Assembly (NCBI RefSeq): GCF_964283195.1
Contig: NZ_CAXYLH010000002.1
Origin: Paratractidigestivibacter sp003150175
Lineage (GTDB): Bacteria; Actinomycetota; Coriobacteriia; Coriobacteriales; Atopobiaceae
DNA length: 64,000 bases
Reading direction: 5' to 3' (one strand)
Part shown: positions 25,962-34,295 of the stretch, one piece after another
How positions within the stretch are numbered: position 1 is the stretch's first letter
Layout of the letters: every line of letters begins with the position of its first letter
Position numbers and translations under genes: made by a program
The notes under the pieces: generated by a model
What the model saw: the letters and a program-made list of their open reading frames with translations, nothing else
The model's database searches: none
Told to the model about the DNA's origin: nothing

Positions 25962-26825
25962 TTACTGCGCGAGCAATCGCGCGCCGACGAAGTCGCGGGC
26001 CTCGCGAAGAAGCCCCCACCCGTCGAGCTCGGCCGCGGTCGGCTTGACCTGGTCCTTCTCGTCGAGGACGGGGTACCAAGGCAAGAGCTGCCCCATGGCG
26101 CGGGCAAGGGAAGCGGAGCCCGCGGGAGCGACCTCGGTGAACGAGAGGAAGCTCCGCCACATCGTGGCCGCGCGAGTGGGCGGGACCATGAGGACGTAGG
26201 TGGGCAAAGACGCCCCGGGGAGCGGCGCGCGGGCCGCGACCGCGGGGATCTTGTCCAGGTGGGTACTGCGGACCTGGCCGGGCTGCGGGAGCTCGCGGGG
26301 GTGCTCGACGTAGTCGCTCAAAACCTTGGTCGCGGCGTTGCCGGCGAGCAGCAGCGGGTGGAGCATGTCGATAGCGTCCTCGATCTTCGTCCCCTCGTAG
26401 GGCGCGAAGCCGTTCTGCTCGATCTGGGCGAGGAATCCGAGCCAGGCGACGACGACCTCGCCACGTCCAGACGGGTCGATGAGCGCATACTCGTTCTCAC
26501 CCGTGCGGATGACCAACGGAACCGAGGTCAGGGCACCCTCAGCGGTGAGCGCGCACTCCCAGCCGCACTCCCCCGGCTGCAGCTTGGGGCCGCAGAACGC
26601 GGCCTCCATCAGCTCGCTCGCATGCGGGCCGTTGATGAGTACATAAGTGCCGCCGGTGAGGTCGCTGACGACGGCGCCGTCGGGGTCGGGGCCGGAGGCC
26701 TTCTCGCTGGGGTAAGAGACGGCTCGCATGAGCTTCCCGTCCCCGGATGGCTCGAGGTCGGCGCCGAGGAGCACGTGCTCCTGGTAGAGGGCCCCCATAC
26801 GGGCCACGCTGGATGTATCTGACAT
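25962..26825 (-). CDS. GcvT/YgfZ-like aminomethyltransferase-fold protein
   Basis: The 287-aa protein looks like a distant member of the folate-binding GcvT/YgfZ group. An early segment resembles the DLSHMG region (VVSDLTGGTYVLINGPHAS), and TGENEYALIDPSGRGEVVVAWL resembles the GcvT substrate-domain core. No glycine-cleavage partner genes are in view. It may be a tetrahydrofolate-dependent enzyme or an Fe-S assembly helper of the YgfZ kind. The ATG at 26825 has a poor ribosome binding site (AAGAGTG). It lies between pgsA2 and ridA, 20 and 14 bases away. Confidence 0.5.
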   Translation of the reverse strand: MSDTSSVARMGALYQEHVLLGADLEPSGDGKLMRAVSYPSEKASGPDPDGAVVSDLTGGTYVLINGPHASELMEAAFCGPKLQPGECGWECALTAEGALTSVPLVIRTGENEYALIDPSGRGEVVVAWLGFLAQIEQNGFAPYEGTKIEDAIDMLHPLLLAGNAATKVLSDYVEHPRELPQPGQVRSTHLDKIPAVAARAPLPGASLPTYVLMVPPTRAATMWRSFLSFTEVAPAGSASLARAMGQLLPWYPVLDEKDQVKPTAAELDGWGLLREARDFVGARLLAQ

Positions 26826-26845
26826 ATTGGTCACTCTTTTCGGGT

Positions 26846-27565
26846 TTAGCGAGAGACGCTGGCGGCGCGCTTGTAGCGGAAGCCCTGGGCGGTGTAGATC
26901 CCCGCGGTGATGGCCGAGCACACGATGCCGGCGTAGACCAGGAAGATCCCCAGGCAAGCGGGTTTCGCGTTCAGTCCCGGGAGCCACGAGGCGTCAACCA
27001 GGCCGAGGCCGCCGAGGACCGGCAGGCCGAGCAGGCAAAGCGAGAATCCGGACATGAGTAGCGCGGTCGTCACCTTGCCGATGAAGACGACGTCGAGCGG
27101 GCGAGTGCGGTACCTGGTGAGGATCGCGCCGCCGATGGCGAGGTAGACGTCGCGCCCGATGACGAAGATCGGGACCCAGATGGGAAGCTCCCCCACGACG
27201 AGGAGGCCGAGGACGCCGGTGAACAAAAGGACACGGTCCATGATCGGGTCCATGATCTTGCCGAGCCAGCTCACGGTCTGGGTCCTGCGGGCGATCTGCC
27301 CGTCGAGGAAGTCGGTCACCGCGGCGGTCGCGTAGCACGCGAGGGCCACGTATCGGTTCACGCGCCCGCAGAAGAGCACGAGGAAGACGACGGTGAGGAT
27401 GAGCCTGCAGAACGTGATGATGTTCGCGGGCGTGAGGATCTGGGTGGAGGGGTTGTTCGCGCTGCCGACGGGATCGGTCGAGATGCCGAGCGCCTGGTGC
27501 TCGGCGGCATCGGCGTCTGCGATCTTCTTTATCCGGTCTTTGAGCAGCTCATACCTAGTTGACAC
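26846..27565 (-). CDS. CDP-alcohol phosphatidyltransferase family protein (PgsA paralogue)
   Basis: The 239-aa membrane protein has the signature as DFLDGQIAR followed by GKIMDPIMDR, with all three Asp positions kept. It has a ~50-residue hydrophilic N-terminal extension not present in the first pgsA (6615). Alcohol acceptor is open: glycerol-phosphate, inositol-phosphate or another phosphatidyl group. The start is GTG (27565) with GAGAGG upstream. In mycobacteria pgsA2 stands upstream of gcvH-garA-Rv1828, which matches the order here. Confidence 0.85.
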   Translation of the reverse strand: MSTRYELLKDRIKKIADADAAEHQALGISTDPVGSANNPSTQILTPANIITFCRLILTVVFLVLFCGRVNRYVALACYATAAVTDFLDGQIARRTQTVSWLGKIMDPIMDRVLLFTGVLGLLVVGELPIWVPIFVIGRDVYLAIGGAILTRYRTRPLDVVFIGKVTTALLMSGFSLCLLGLPVLGGLGLVDASWLPGLNAKPACLGIFLVYAGIVCSAITAGIYTAQGFRYKRAASVSR

Positions 27566-27641
27566 GTTGTGCCTCTCGATGTGTCGAAAGATTGTTAGCC
27601 CATAGATTCTACCCGAGGAGACCGATTATATGCGCCTGCGC

Positions 27642-27693
27642 AAAAAGCACGGGGCCGCGGAGGGTGCCGCGTCGGGGCCGCAGGCGCCCCGTG
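27642..27693 (-). terminator. Terminator after the M20 peptidase gene
   Basis: Minus-strand hairpin: 8-bp outer arms (27693-27686 with 27655-27648), an inner hairpin (27660-27656 with 27671-27667), then TTTTT (27646-27642). It lies 7 bases beyond the M20 peptidase stop. Confidence 0.75.
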
Positions 27694-27699
27694 AGGACA

Positions 27700-29112
27700 T
27701 CAGAAATCGGCCGAGAAGGCCGTGTGCTCGAGCAGGCGCGTGAGCACACGGATGCCCTGCGCATACGTCCGCTTGGAGATGCGCTCGTTCACTCCGTGGA
27801 CGCCGCGCGCCTCTTCTTCCGGGGCGGGCCGGAAGGGGCAGACGCGCATGATCGAGCCGCAGACGCGCTCGTAGCGGACCGAGTCGGTGCCCCCGCAGAC
27901 GAAGGACGGGACCCACGCGACGCCGGGGTGGAAATGCTCGAGCGCCTCCTTGAGCTCGGCGTAGCCGGGACCGTCGACGGAGTCGACGCGACCGGCCGGG
28001 GTCTCGTGGGCGATCCTCGCCTCGACGCCCGTGCCCGCGATCGCGCGCTCCACGGCGGCGAGGACGTCGGGTCCCTTCGTGCCCGGCAGGAGCCTGAAGT
28101 TGACCGTGGCGCGGACGTCCCCGGGCATAACGTTCGCGGCGGTGGAGGCGCCCTCGAGGCAGTCGACCGCGACGGTGGTGCAGACGAATGGGTAGAGTTC
28201 CCGCACGCCCGAGGCGGCCTCGGCGATCGCTTGGGCGTTGCCCTCGACGTCCCCGACGAGCTCGGCGAACGGAGGCTTCGTGATGTGGGGCGCGAGCGCC
28301 TCGAAGGTGCCGGCGACGATGCTTCCCAGCTCGGGCTCGGGCTTCGACGCCGCCAAAAGCGCGACCGCGCGGCACAGGCGCTCGAGCGAGGTCCCGCCGA
28401 AGGGGTTCGAGGAGTGGCCTCCCTCCCCGCGCGCGCCGAGCTCGATGTCGAGATAGCCCTTCTGGGAGACGCAGATGTCGGAGACCACCGTGTCCGGGGC
28501 GCCGTACGCCGACCCGTCGAAGAGGGTCGTCGTCCCCTCGTCGACGAGGAACGCCGAGCGCAGTCCGCGGCTCTCCATGTGGGCCGCCAAGGCGGTCGCG
28601 CCGAGGCTGCGGACCTCCTCGTCCTCACCGAAGGCGAGGTAAATGGTGCGACGCGGGGCCCGGCCGCTCGCGAGCAGGTGCTCGGTCGCCTCGAGCTCGG
28701 CCATCAGCATGTCCTTGATGTCGAGCGCGCCGCGCCCCCAGACCCACTCGTCGTCGATGTCGCCGGAGAAGGGCCCGTGGAGCCACTCGCCCTCGGTCCC
28801 GGGGACGACCGGCACGACGTCCTGGTGGGCGATGAGCTGGACGGCATCGAGGTCGGGCTCGGTGCCGGGGACCGTGATGAGCACCGAGTGCCCCACGAGC
28901 TCAAAGGCGCCGGCCGCCATGATGTGCGGGAAGCTCGCGCGGATGTGGCCCTGGAGCCTCTCGAACTCTCCCCAGTCCGTCGACTCGGCGCCGGTGTAGA
29001 CGGTCTTGCAGCGCAGGGCCTCGGCGAGGCGCGAGCAAGCGGCGTCGTAGTCGATGCCGGCATAGTCGTCCTCGTGCGCGAAATAATCGTAGGGGTTGAT
29101 CTTCTTGGACAT
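27700..29112 (-). CDS. M20 family metallopeptidase (carboxypeptidase PM20D1-like)
   Basis: The 470-aa protein has the di-zinc site of M20 enzymes: AHQDVVPV (His, Asp), GRGALDIKD (bridging Asp), GEDEEV (catalytic and ligand Glu), LVDEGT (Asp) and HGVNE (His), plus the dimerisation-domain GGHSS. Length and the WLHGPFSG segment fit the CPS1/PM20D1 branch, which cleaves or forms N-acyl amino acids or trims peptides. Substrate is not predictable. GGAG lies 7 bases before the ATG. serC is 33 bases upstream on the same strand. Confidence 0.88.
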   Translation of the reverse strand: MSKKINPYDYFAHEDDYAGIDYDAACSRLAEALRCKTVYTGAESTDWGEFERLQGHIRASFPHIMAAGAFELVGHSVLITVPGTEPDLDAVQLIAHQDVVPVVPGTEGEWLHGPFSGDIDDEWVWGRGALDIKDMLMAELEATEHLLASGRAPRRTIYLAFGEDEEVRSLGATALAAHMESRGLRSAFLVDEGTTTLFDGSAYGAPDTVVSDICVSQKGYLDIELGARGEGGHSSNPFGGTSLERLCRAVALLAASKPEPELGSIVAGTFEALAPHITKPPFAELVGDVEGNAQAIAEAASGVRELYPFVCTTVAVDCLEGASTAANVMPGDVRATVNFRLLPGTKGPDVLAAVERAIAGTGVEARIAHETPAGRVDSVDGPGYAELKEALEHFHPGVAWVPSFVCGGTDSVRYERVCGSIMRVCPFRPAPEEEARGVHGVNERISKRTYAQGIRVLTRLLEHTAFSADF

Positions 29113-29145
29113 ACTTCTCCGAAAAAAGCGCAGGTCGCAGACGGA

Positions 29146-30225
29146 TTACTTGTGGGAGGCCTCGAACTTCTTCATGAACGAGACGAGCGTGTCGACGCCC
29201 TCGGGGGGCATCGCGTTGTAGATGCTCGCGCGCATGCCGCCCACGAGGCGGTGGCCTTTGAGGTTGACGAGGCCCTCCTTTGCGGCGTCGGCGATGAACT
29301 CGGCGTCGAGGTCTTTATCGCCGGTGACGAAGGGGACGTTCATGATCGAGCGGTCGCGGGGCTCGACGGTCGAGCTGAAGAGCGCCGACTCGTTGAGGAA
29401 GTCATAGAGGACGCGCGCCTTCGCGCGGTTGCGCTCGGCCATCGCCTCGAGGCCGCCCAAGCCGCGGATCCACTTGAACACGAGGCCACAGACGTAGATG
29501 CCCCAGCAGTTGGGCGTGTCGTAGAGCGACCCCGCGTCGGCGTGGGTCTTGAGTCGCAGCATGGTGGGCACGCCGGGAAGGTCGTCGGGAATGAGGTCCT
29601 CGCGGACGATCACGATCTGCACGCCGGCGGGCCCGACGTTCTTCTGGACGCCCGCGTGGATGAGCCCGTAGCGCGAGACGTCGACCGGCTCGGAGAGGAA
29701 CATCGAGGACTGGTCCGCGACGAGCACATGTCCCTTGGTGTCGGGCAGCTCGGGGTAGCGCGTGCCGGTGATTGTCTCGTTCTGGCAGATGTAGACGAAG
29801 CTCGCGTCCGGGCGGATGTCCAGGTCGGAGACGTCCGGCACGTAGGAGAATTTCTTATCCGCGGAGGTGGCGAGGAGCTTGGCGTCGCCCAGAATAACGC
29901 CCTGCTCGTAGGCCTTCTTTGACCAGTTGCCCGTCACGACGTAGTCGGCCTTGCCGTTCGTCGCGAGGTTCATGAAGACGGTAGAGAACAGCAGCGAGTC
30001 GCCGCCCTGGAGAAAGAGCACCTTGTAGTCGTCAGGGATTCCCATGAGCGAGCGCAGGTCGGCCTCCGCCTCTTCGATGATCTTCTGGAACACCGGCGAG
30101 CGGTGGCTCATCTCCATAACGGACATGCCGGTGCCGTCGTAGTCGAGCATAGACGCGGCGCATTGGCGAAGCACTTCCTCAGGAAGGACCGCGGGGCCGG
30201 CAGAGAAGTTATAGACGCGGGACAT
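29146..30225 (-). CDS. serC: Phosphoserine aminotransferase
   Basis: PLP enzyme that makes phosphoserine from 3-phosphohydroxypyruvate and glutamate, and serves in serine and pyridoxal phosphate synthesis. The 359-aa protein begins YNFSAGPAVLPEEVLRQ, the SerC hallmark, has MSHRSPVF, and the PLP Lys in HAGVQKNVGPAG. GAGGAGG lies 5 bases before the ATG at 30225; the longer open frame upstream overlaps the divergent radical SAM gene and is rejected. serA and serB are not in view. Confidence 0.96.
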   Translation of the reverse strand: MSRVYNFSAGPAVLPEEVLRQCAASMLDYDGTGMSVMEMSHRSPVFQKIIEEAEADLRSLMGIPDDYKVLFLQGGDSLLFSTVFMNLATNGKADYVVTGNWSKKAYEQGVILGDAKLLATSADKKFSYVPDVSDLDIRPDASFVYICQNETITGTRYPELPDTKGHVLVADQSSMFLSEPVDVSRYGLIHAGVQKNVGPAGVQIVIVREDLIPDDLPGVPTMLRLKTHADAGSLYDTPNCWGIYVCGLVFKWIRGLGGLEAMAERNRAKARVLYDFLNESALFSSTVEPRDRSIMNVPFVTGDKDLDAEFIADAAKEGLVNLKGHRLVGGMRASIYNAMPPEGVDTLVSFMKKFEASHK

Positions 30226-30315
30226 ATGCCCTCCTCGTTGGTTCGGAAAACAGCCCTTCAATGGTACACGCACCGTGATTGGGCTATTGTTCTTTGAAAC
30301 AGAAGGGAGACACGA

Positions 30316-31092
30316 ATGCCCACGTTCCTCAACGATTCCCCGGTCTTCGGGCCCGTGCGCAGCCGCCGGCTCGGCGTCTCGCTCGGGGTGAACATGATGC
30401 CCGCGACGGGAAAGATCTGCACCTTCGATTGCCTCTACTGCGAGAACGGCCTGAACGAGCAACGCAGGTGCGCCGGGCGCCACAACAGCGCGCAGACGGT
30501 GGCCGCGGCGCTCGAGGCGAAGCTGCGTCAGATGCGCGACGAGGGCGAGCTGCCCGACGTCATCACCTTCGCCGGCAACGGCGAGCCGACCGCCGCGCCG
30601 GAGTTCCCCGAGGCGATCCGCGCAGCCGTCGCCCTGCGCGACGAGCTCGCCCCGACCGCCAAGATCGCGGTCCTCTCCAACGGGACGATGGCCGCGCGCC
30701 CCGAAGTCCACGACGCGCTCATGCTCGTAGACGACAACATCCTCAAGCTCGACACCGCAGACGTGGAATACATCCGCCTGCTCGACAGGCCCGTGGGCCG
30801 CTACGACGTCGAGGAGCAGATAAGGGCGTTCGCGTCGTTCGAGGGCCATGTGATCGTGCAGACCATATTCCTGCGAGGCGAGTGGCAGGGGCATGACATG
30901 GACAACACCTCCGAGCGCTACGTGGGGCCGTGGCTCGACGCGCTCCGCAGGATCCGCCCGCAGGAGGCGACGATCTACACCATCGCGCGCGACACACCCG
31001 TCGACGGCCTTACGAAGGCGCCGGCAGATGCCATGGACGCCATCGCCGCCCGCGTCCGCGCCCTTGGCATCCCCTGCCAGGTCTCTTATTAA
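30316..31092 (+). CDS. Radical SAM protein (COG0731-like Fe-S oxidoreductase)
   Basis: The 258-aa protein has the radical SAM cluster motif CTFDCLYC (cysteines at ~36, 40, 43), preceded by GPVRSRRLGVSLGVN, and the GNGEPT (GGE-type) strand. No C-terminal accessory cluster motif or SPASM domain is seen. The family is related to the wybutosine enzyme TYW1 but its bacterial members lack a firm function. Divergent from serC with a 90-base gap; its 3' end is followed by palindromic repeat copy 1. Confidence 0.85.
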   Translation: MPTFLNDSPVFGPVRSRRLGVSLGVNMMPATGKICTFDCLYCENGLNEQRRCAGRHNSAQTVAAALEAKLRQMRDEGELPDVITFAGNGEPTAAPEFPEAIRAAVALRDELAPTAKIAVLSNGTMAARPEVHDALMLVDDNILKLDTADVEYIRLLDRPVGRYDVEEQIRAFASFEGHVIVQTIFLRGEWQGHDMDNTSERYVGPWLDALRRIRPQEATIYTIARDTPVDGLTKAPADAMDAIAARVRALGIPCQVSY

Positions 31093-31094
31093 AT

Positions 31095-31131
31095 GTAATG
31101 ACGAAAAGGGACTGTCCCTTTTCGTCATTAC
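31095..31131. repeat. Palindromic repeat, copy 1
   Basis: Perfect 17-bp arms (31095-31111 with 31115-31131) around a 3-base CTG loop; core is GACGAAAAGGGA-CTG-TCCCTTTTCGTC with spacing shown by hyphens. The same core recurs at 33699-33729. It starts three bases after the radical SAM stop and abuts the tRNA terminator T-run on the other strand. Confidence 0.85.
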
Positions 31132-31160
31132 AAAAAAACCAGCCTGGTTAGCCAGGCTGG
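31132..31160 (-). terminator. Terminator of tRNA-Pro
   Basis: Minus-strand hairpin with perfect 9-bp arms (31160-31152 with 31147-31139), 4-base loop, then seven T (31138-31132). It lies 12 bases after the encoded CCA end. Confidence 0.9.
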
Positions 31161-31172
31161 CTTGTTAAATTC

Positions 31173-31250
<78 letters not shown>

Positions 31251-31277
31251 ATTTGCTGCGCCTTCGCGCGAGAAAAC

Positions 31278-31306
31278 AATTTACCAGCATCGAATCGGAA
31301 ATGCAA
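31278..31306 (-). promoter_or_regulatory. Promoter of tRNA-Pro
   Basis: Minus strand -35 TTGCAT (31306-31301), 17-base spacer, -10 TAAATT (31283-31278). Predicted start is ~20 bases before the tRNA 5' end. Confidence 0.7.
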
Positions 31307-31332
31307 GCGGGAATTTGAAAACTATTTCCGGC

Positions 31333-33159
31333 CTACTCCTTAAAGCCGAAATCGGGGATCTGGTGCCAGCGTTCGCGGAAGTAGTGAGCTGCGAGCTTGG
31401 GCTTGCGGTTGCGGGTAAAGAGGCCCTTCTTGTTGCCTGCCACGCGCAGGATGCTCTGGCTCGTGGCGAAGTCGGCAAAGTTCCAGGCCTGCTCCCCCAC
31501 CACACAGGGGAACTCGTCCATGACCGCGAAGTTCGCCTTGTAGTAGTCGACCTGGTACTCCTCGGTGTACATGACGGGCGTGGTGTCATGGAGCCCGGCG
31601 ACCGTGTCGGCGCCGAACTCGGTCAAGACGATCGGCTTGCCGAGCTCCGCCCAGGCCTCGAGCTCGCGGCGCAGCGCCGCCTTCGAGACCTCGAGGTCAG
31701 GCCCGCCGAAGTACCAGCCGTACTAGCGGTTGAGGCAGATGACGTCGGAGAGCTTGGCGGAGCAGTCGTTCTGCGGCGTGGTCCCCTGGACGCTCGCGAG
31801 GGTGCAGGGGCGCTTCTGGGGGTCGAGCTCACGCGCGAGGTCATAGAGCGGCTTAAAGTACTCGTAAGCCCCCTCGGAGGCGGAGTCGGGCTCGTTGGCG
31901 ATGCTCCACATGACCACGCACACGTGGTTCTTGTCGCGCGCGACGAGGTCGCGGATAACCTGCTTATGGGCCTCTTGCGTCTGCACACCATGAACCGGGT
32001 CGAAGGTCGAGACGTGCTCTCCGCCGAAGTTGGCGCCGCCGCCGAACTTGAGGTTCACGCCCACGGCCGTGGTCTCGTGGATGACGACGATGCCCTCGGC
32101 GTCGCACGGGCGCATCATCTCCACGCTGTAAGGGTAGTGGCTCGTGCGGAAGCTGTTGGCCCCCTGCCACTTCATGAGCGAGATGTCCTTGACGTCCATG
32201 GGGAGGTTCTCGCCGCGGCCCGCGGGGAACGTGTCCTCATGCTTTCCGTAACCCTTGAAGTAGAACGGCCGGCCGTTGATGAGGAACCTCTCGCCGTCGA
32301 CGCGGACGGTGCGCACGCCATAGGGAAGCTCGTAGACGTCATCGCCGAAGGTGACGCGCATCTGATAAAGATAGGCGTGCCCGGGCTGCCATAGGGTCGC
32401 GTGCTCGACCATGAGCTCGCCCTCGGCGCCCGAGGACTCGGCGACCTTCTGGCCTTTGGCGTCGAGGAGCTCCACGCGGCAGTCGGCGTCCCCGGTCGCG
32501 GCGACCTTGTACGAGATCGTGGCAGAGGGGTCGTCACCCGTCTCGTCCTGGACGTCAGCGACGAGCTCGATGTCGTCGATGTGCTCCGCAGGGGTCGTGT
32601 AGATGCAGACCTGACGGGTGATGCCGGCGTAGTTGAAGAAGTCGAAATTAGGGTTGTTGGCCTTCTTGCCGTCGGAGGGGCCGGACCCCATGCCGCCCAT
32701 GAGACCCGCCATCATATTCGCCTTGCCGCCCACGGGAAGGGTCGAGTAGTCGATTGGGCTGTCGACGGCGACGGTGAGGAGGTTGTCGCCCGGCTTGAGC
32801 CACTCGTTCAGCTGCACCTCGAAGAGCAGGAAGCCGCCAACGTGGCAGCAGATCTCGTGCCCGTTGAGGAACACCTTGGCATGGTGCGTGACAGCGGCGA
32901 AGCGCAGCATGACGCGCTGGCCGAGCGCGAAGGACGGGACAGCAATCGTGCGCTGGTAGAAGGCCCAGCCACAGAATTCGCGGAAGTCGATCCCCTCTTT
33001 GAGGTCGTTGTAGGAAGACGGGACGGGCATGGTCAGGGGATCGTCGAGCGGCCGGGCCGCCCAGCCGTCATCGAACGCGTGCCCGTCGTCGAGCTTGAAG
33101 TCCCAGATACCGTCGAGGCTCTCGACGAATCACGAGGAAGTCTGCTGGGGATATAGCAT
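31333..33159 (-). pseudogene. uidA: Beta-glucuronidase (GH2) pseudogene with two in-frame stops
   Basis: A continuous reading frame of 609 codons encodes a GH2 beta-glucuronidase but for two nonsense codons: TGA at codon 10 (33132-33130) and TAG at codon 479 (31725-31723). No frameshift is seen. The start MLYPQQTSS, the SLDGIWDFKL segment, acid/base Glu (ANEPDS), nucleophile Glu (TEFGAD) and the glucuronidase NxK motif (NRKPK) are all intact. Each stop is one base from the expected sense codon (probably CGA and TAC). An internal ATG at 33030 could still give a 435-residue product lacking the nucleophile, which would be inactive. Confidence 0.88.
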
Positions 33160-33387
33160 GGGATGGCCTTTCTGATGAATGGGTTGCGGGCGCCAGCCGC
33201 CCGGGAGGCTTCTGTACGGTCACGTACTTACCCAGCCGGGCTGGCCGGTAAGCCAAGAAGCCCGAGATACTCAAGCCGCGGCGTACAATCCCGCACAGAG
33301 AAGCCCACCGCGTATGCCGCGGGAAGCCGCGCCGGCGCCGTCGCGCACCGCCCGTCCAGATGCCCGAGCCCGTCCCAAGGAGCCTTC

Positions 33388-33702
33388 ATGTCCGAACCTT
33401 TCTTCGAGCGCTGCTACGAGGTCGTCAAGCAAATTCCCGAGGGCCGCGTGGCAACCTACGGACAGATCGCCCGAATGCTGGGCGAGCCGAGGCGGGCGCG
33501 CTACGTCGGGTACGCCATGCACTCGAGCCCGGGCGTGGCAGGGGGCGTGCCGTGCCACCGCGTGGTCTTCAAGGACGGGATGCTCGCGCCCGGCTTCGCG
33601 TTCGGCGGCCCGGGGGCGCAGCGCGCCTTGCTCGAGGCGGAGGGCGTGGGCTTTCTGCCGGACGGCAGGGTAAGGATGGCCGAGTACCAGTGGGAGGCAT
33701 GA
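33388..33702 (+). CDS. MGMT-family alkyltransferase-like DNA-binding protein
   Basis: The 104-aa protein is the DNA-binding domain of O6-alkylguanine-DNA alkyltransferases: helix-turn-helix VATYGQIARMLGEPRRARYVG, then active-site VPCHRVV with the Cys kept. In inactive ATL proteins this Cys is Trp. The N-terminal alkyltransferase domain is absent. It could act as a small alkyl acceptor or a damage-flagging protein. The ATG at 33388 has AAGGAG 8 bases upstream. The TGA stop lies inside palindromic repeat copy 2. Confidence 0.85.
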   Translation: MSEPFFERCYEVVKQIPEGRVATYGQIARMLGEPRRARYVGYAMHSSPGVAGGVPCHRVVFKDGMLAPGFAFGGPGAQRALLEAEGVGFLPDGRVRMAEYQWEA

Positions 33703-33743
33703 CGAAAAGGGACTGTCCCTTTTCGTCATTTCTTTTCGTCATT
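33699..33743. repeat. Palindromic repeat, copy 2, with an extra half-unit
   Basis: Arms 33699-33712 and 33716-33729 with a CTG loop, same core as copy 1 at 31095-31131. A third, partial arm (TCTTTTCGTCATTTC, 33731-33745) follows at once. The stop codon of the alkyltransferase-like gene is formed by the repeat, so the protein may have been cut by its insertion. Confidence 0.85.
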
Positions 33744-33853
33744 TCGGCGGGGGATTGAGGCCGTTGGCGAATTTCGGTAAGAGAGTAATGCATTTTATTC
33801 ACTAGACTCGGGTCTTAGGGAAGAGCACACGCCATCGATTCGGAGGTTCAAAA

Positions 33854-34174
33854 ATGGCAAGCATATTCGAGCGGATCACCGAGGCTTTCAAGTCGGACGA
33901 CAGCGAGGTCGTCAAGGAGGCCGTCAAGGCCGCCGCGACCGCCGGCAACATCCTTCAGGCGGTCGGCGGCAAAGAGAACGTCGAGTCCGTGGCCAACTGC
34001 GCCACGCGCCTGCGCCTCACCTTGAAGGACACCTCGAAGGTCGACTACGCCGGCTGCATGGCCGCAGGCGCCATCGGTATCGTCAAGCCCGAGGACGAGG
34101 CCAACGGCGTCCACGTGGTTCTCGGCTCCGACAAGGTCCAGAACGTCACCGACGCCTTCAAGGAGCTGCTCTAG
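33854..34174 (+). CDS. Stand-alone PTS EIIB protein (glucose family)
   Basis: The 106-aa protein has a ~40-residue lead and a single EIIB domain with phosphocysteine motif NCATRLRLTLKD, then VDYAGCMAAGAIGIVK and the closing DAFKELL. EIIB carries phosphate from EIIA to the sugar at EIIC; no EIIC or EIIA gene is nearby, so it either serves a permease elsewhere or has a regulatory role. GGAGG lies 8 bases before the ATG. A bidirectional terminator follows. Confidence 0.85.
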   Translation: MASIFERITEAFKSDDSEVVKEAVKAAATAGNILQAVGGKENVESVANCATRLRLTLKDTSKVDYAGCMAAGAIGIVKPEDEANGVHVVLGSDKVQNVTDAFKELL

Positions 34175-34229
34175 GCTTTAAGGCAGCACGCCGAAGGTAG
34201 AGGGATCAGCGAACAGATCGCCGCAAGAA

Positions 34230-34275
34230 AGAAGCGCGCCCCCAGTCAGATGAGGGCGCGCTTCTCTTGTGTCAA
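34230..34275. terminator. Bidirectional terminator between EIIB and the DUF1667 gene
   Basis: Perfect 12-bp arms (34230-34241 with 34254-34265), 12-base loop. T-rich flanks are short on both sides (ctcttgtg on the plus strand, ctttcttg on the minus). It stands between convergent genes. Confidence 0.7.
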
Positions 34276-34295
34276 CACTATGCACAAGCCTTGCA

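Noticed and set aside
27559..29922. A 787-codon plus-strand frame opposite the M20 peptidase and serC
   Set aside because: Antisense shadow with no recognisable motif; both minus-strand genes are well supported.
29146..31128. A 660-codon minus-strand frame covering serC and extending across the radical SAM gene
   Set aside because: Only 29146-30225 matches SerC and has a ribosome binding site; the rest is the antisense of the radical SAM gene and the palindrome.
31723..33132. Stop-codon recoding (selenocysteine or pyrrolysine) in the glucuronidase gene
   Set aside because: Two different stops at non-catalytic positions that are ordinary Arg and Tyr in the family, with no SECIS-like need; plain nonsense mutations are simpler.
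33160..33387. Possible gene or tRNA upstream of the alkyltransferase-like gene
   Set aside because: Contains a small imperfect hairpin around 33228-33255 but no cloverleaf and no motif-bearing frame; likely the 5' regions of the divergent genes.
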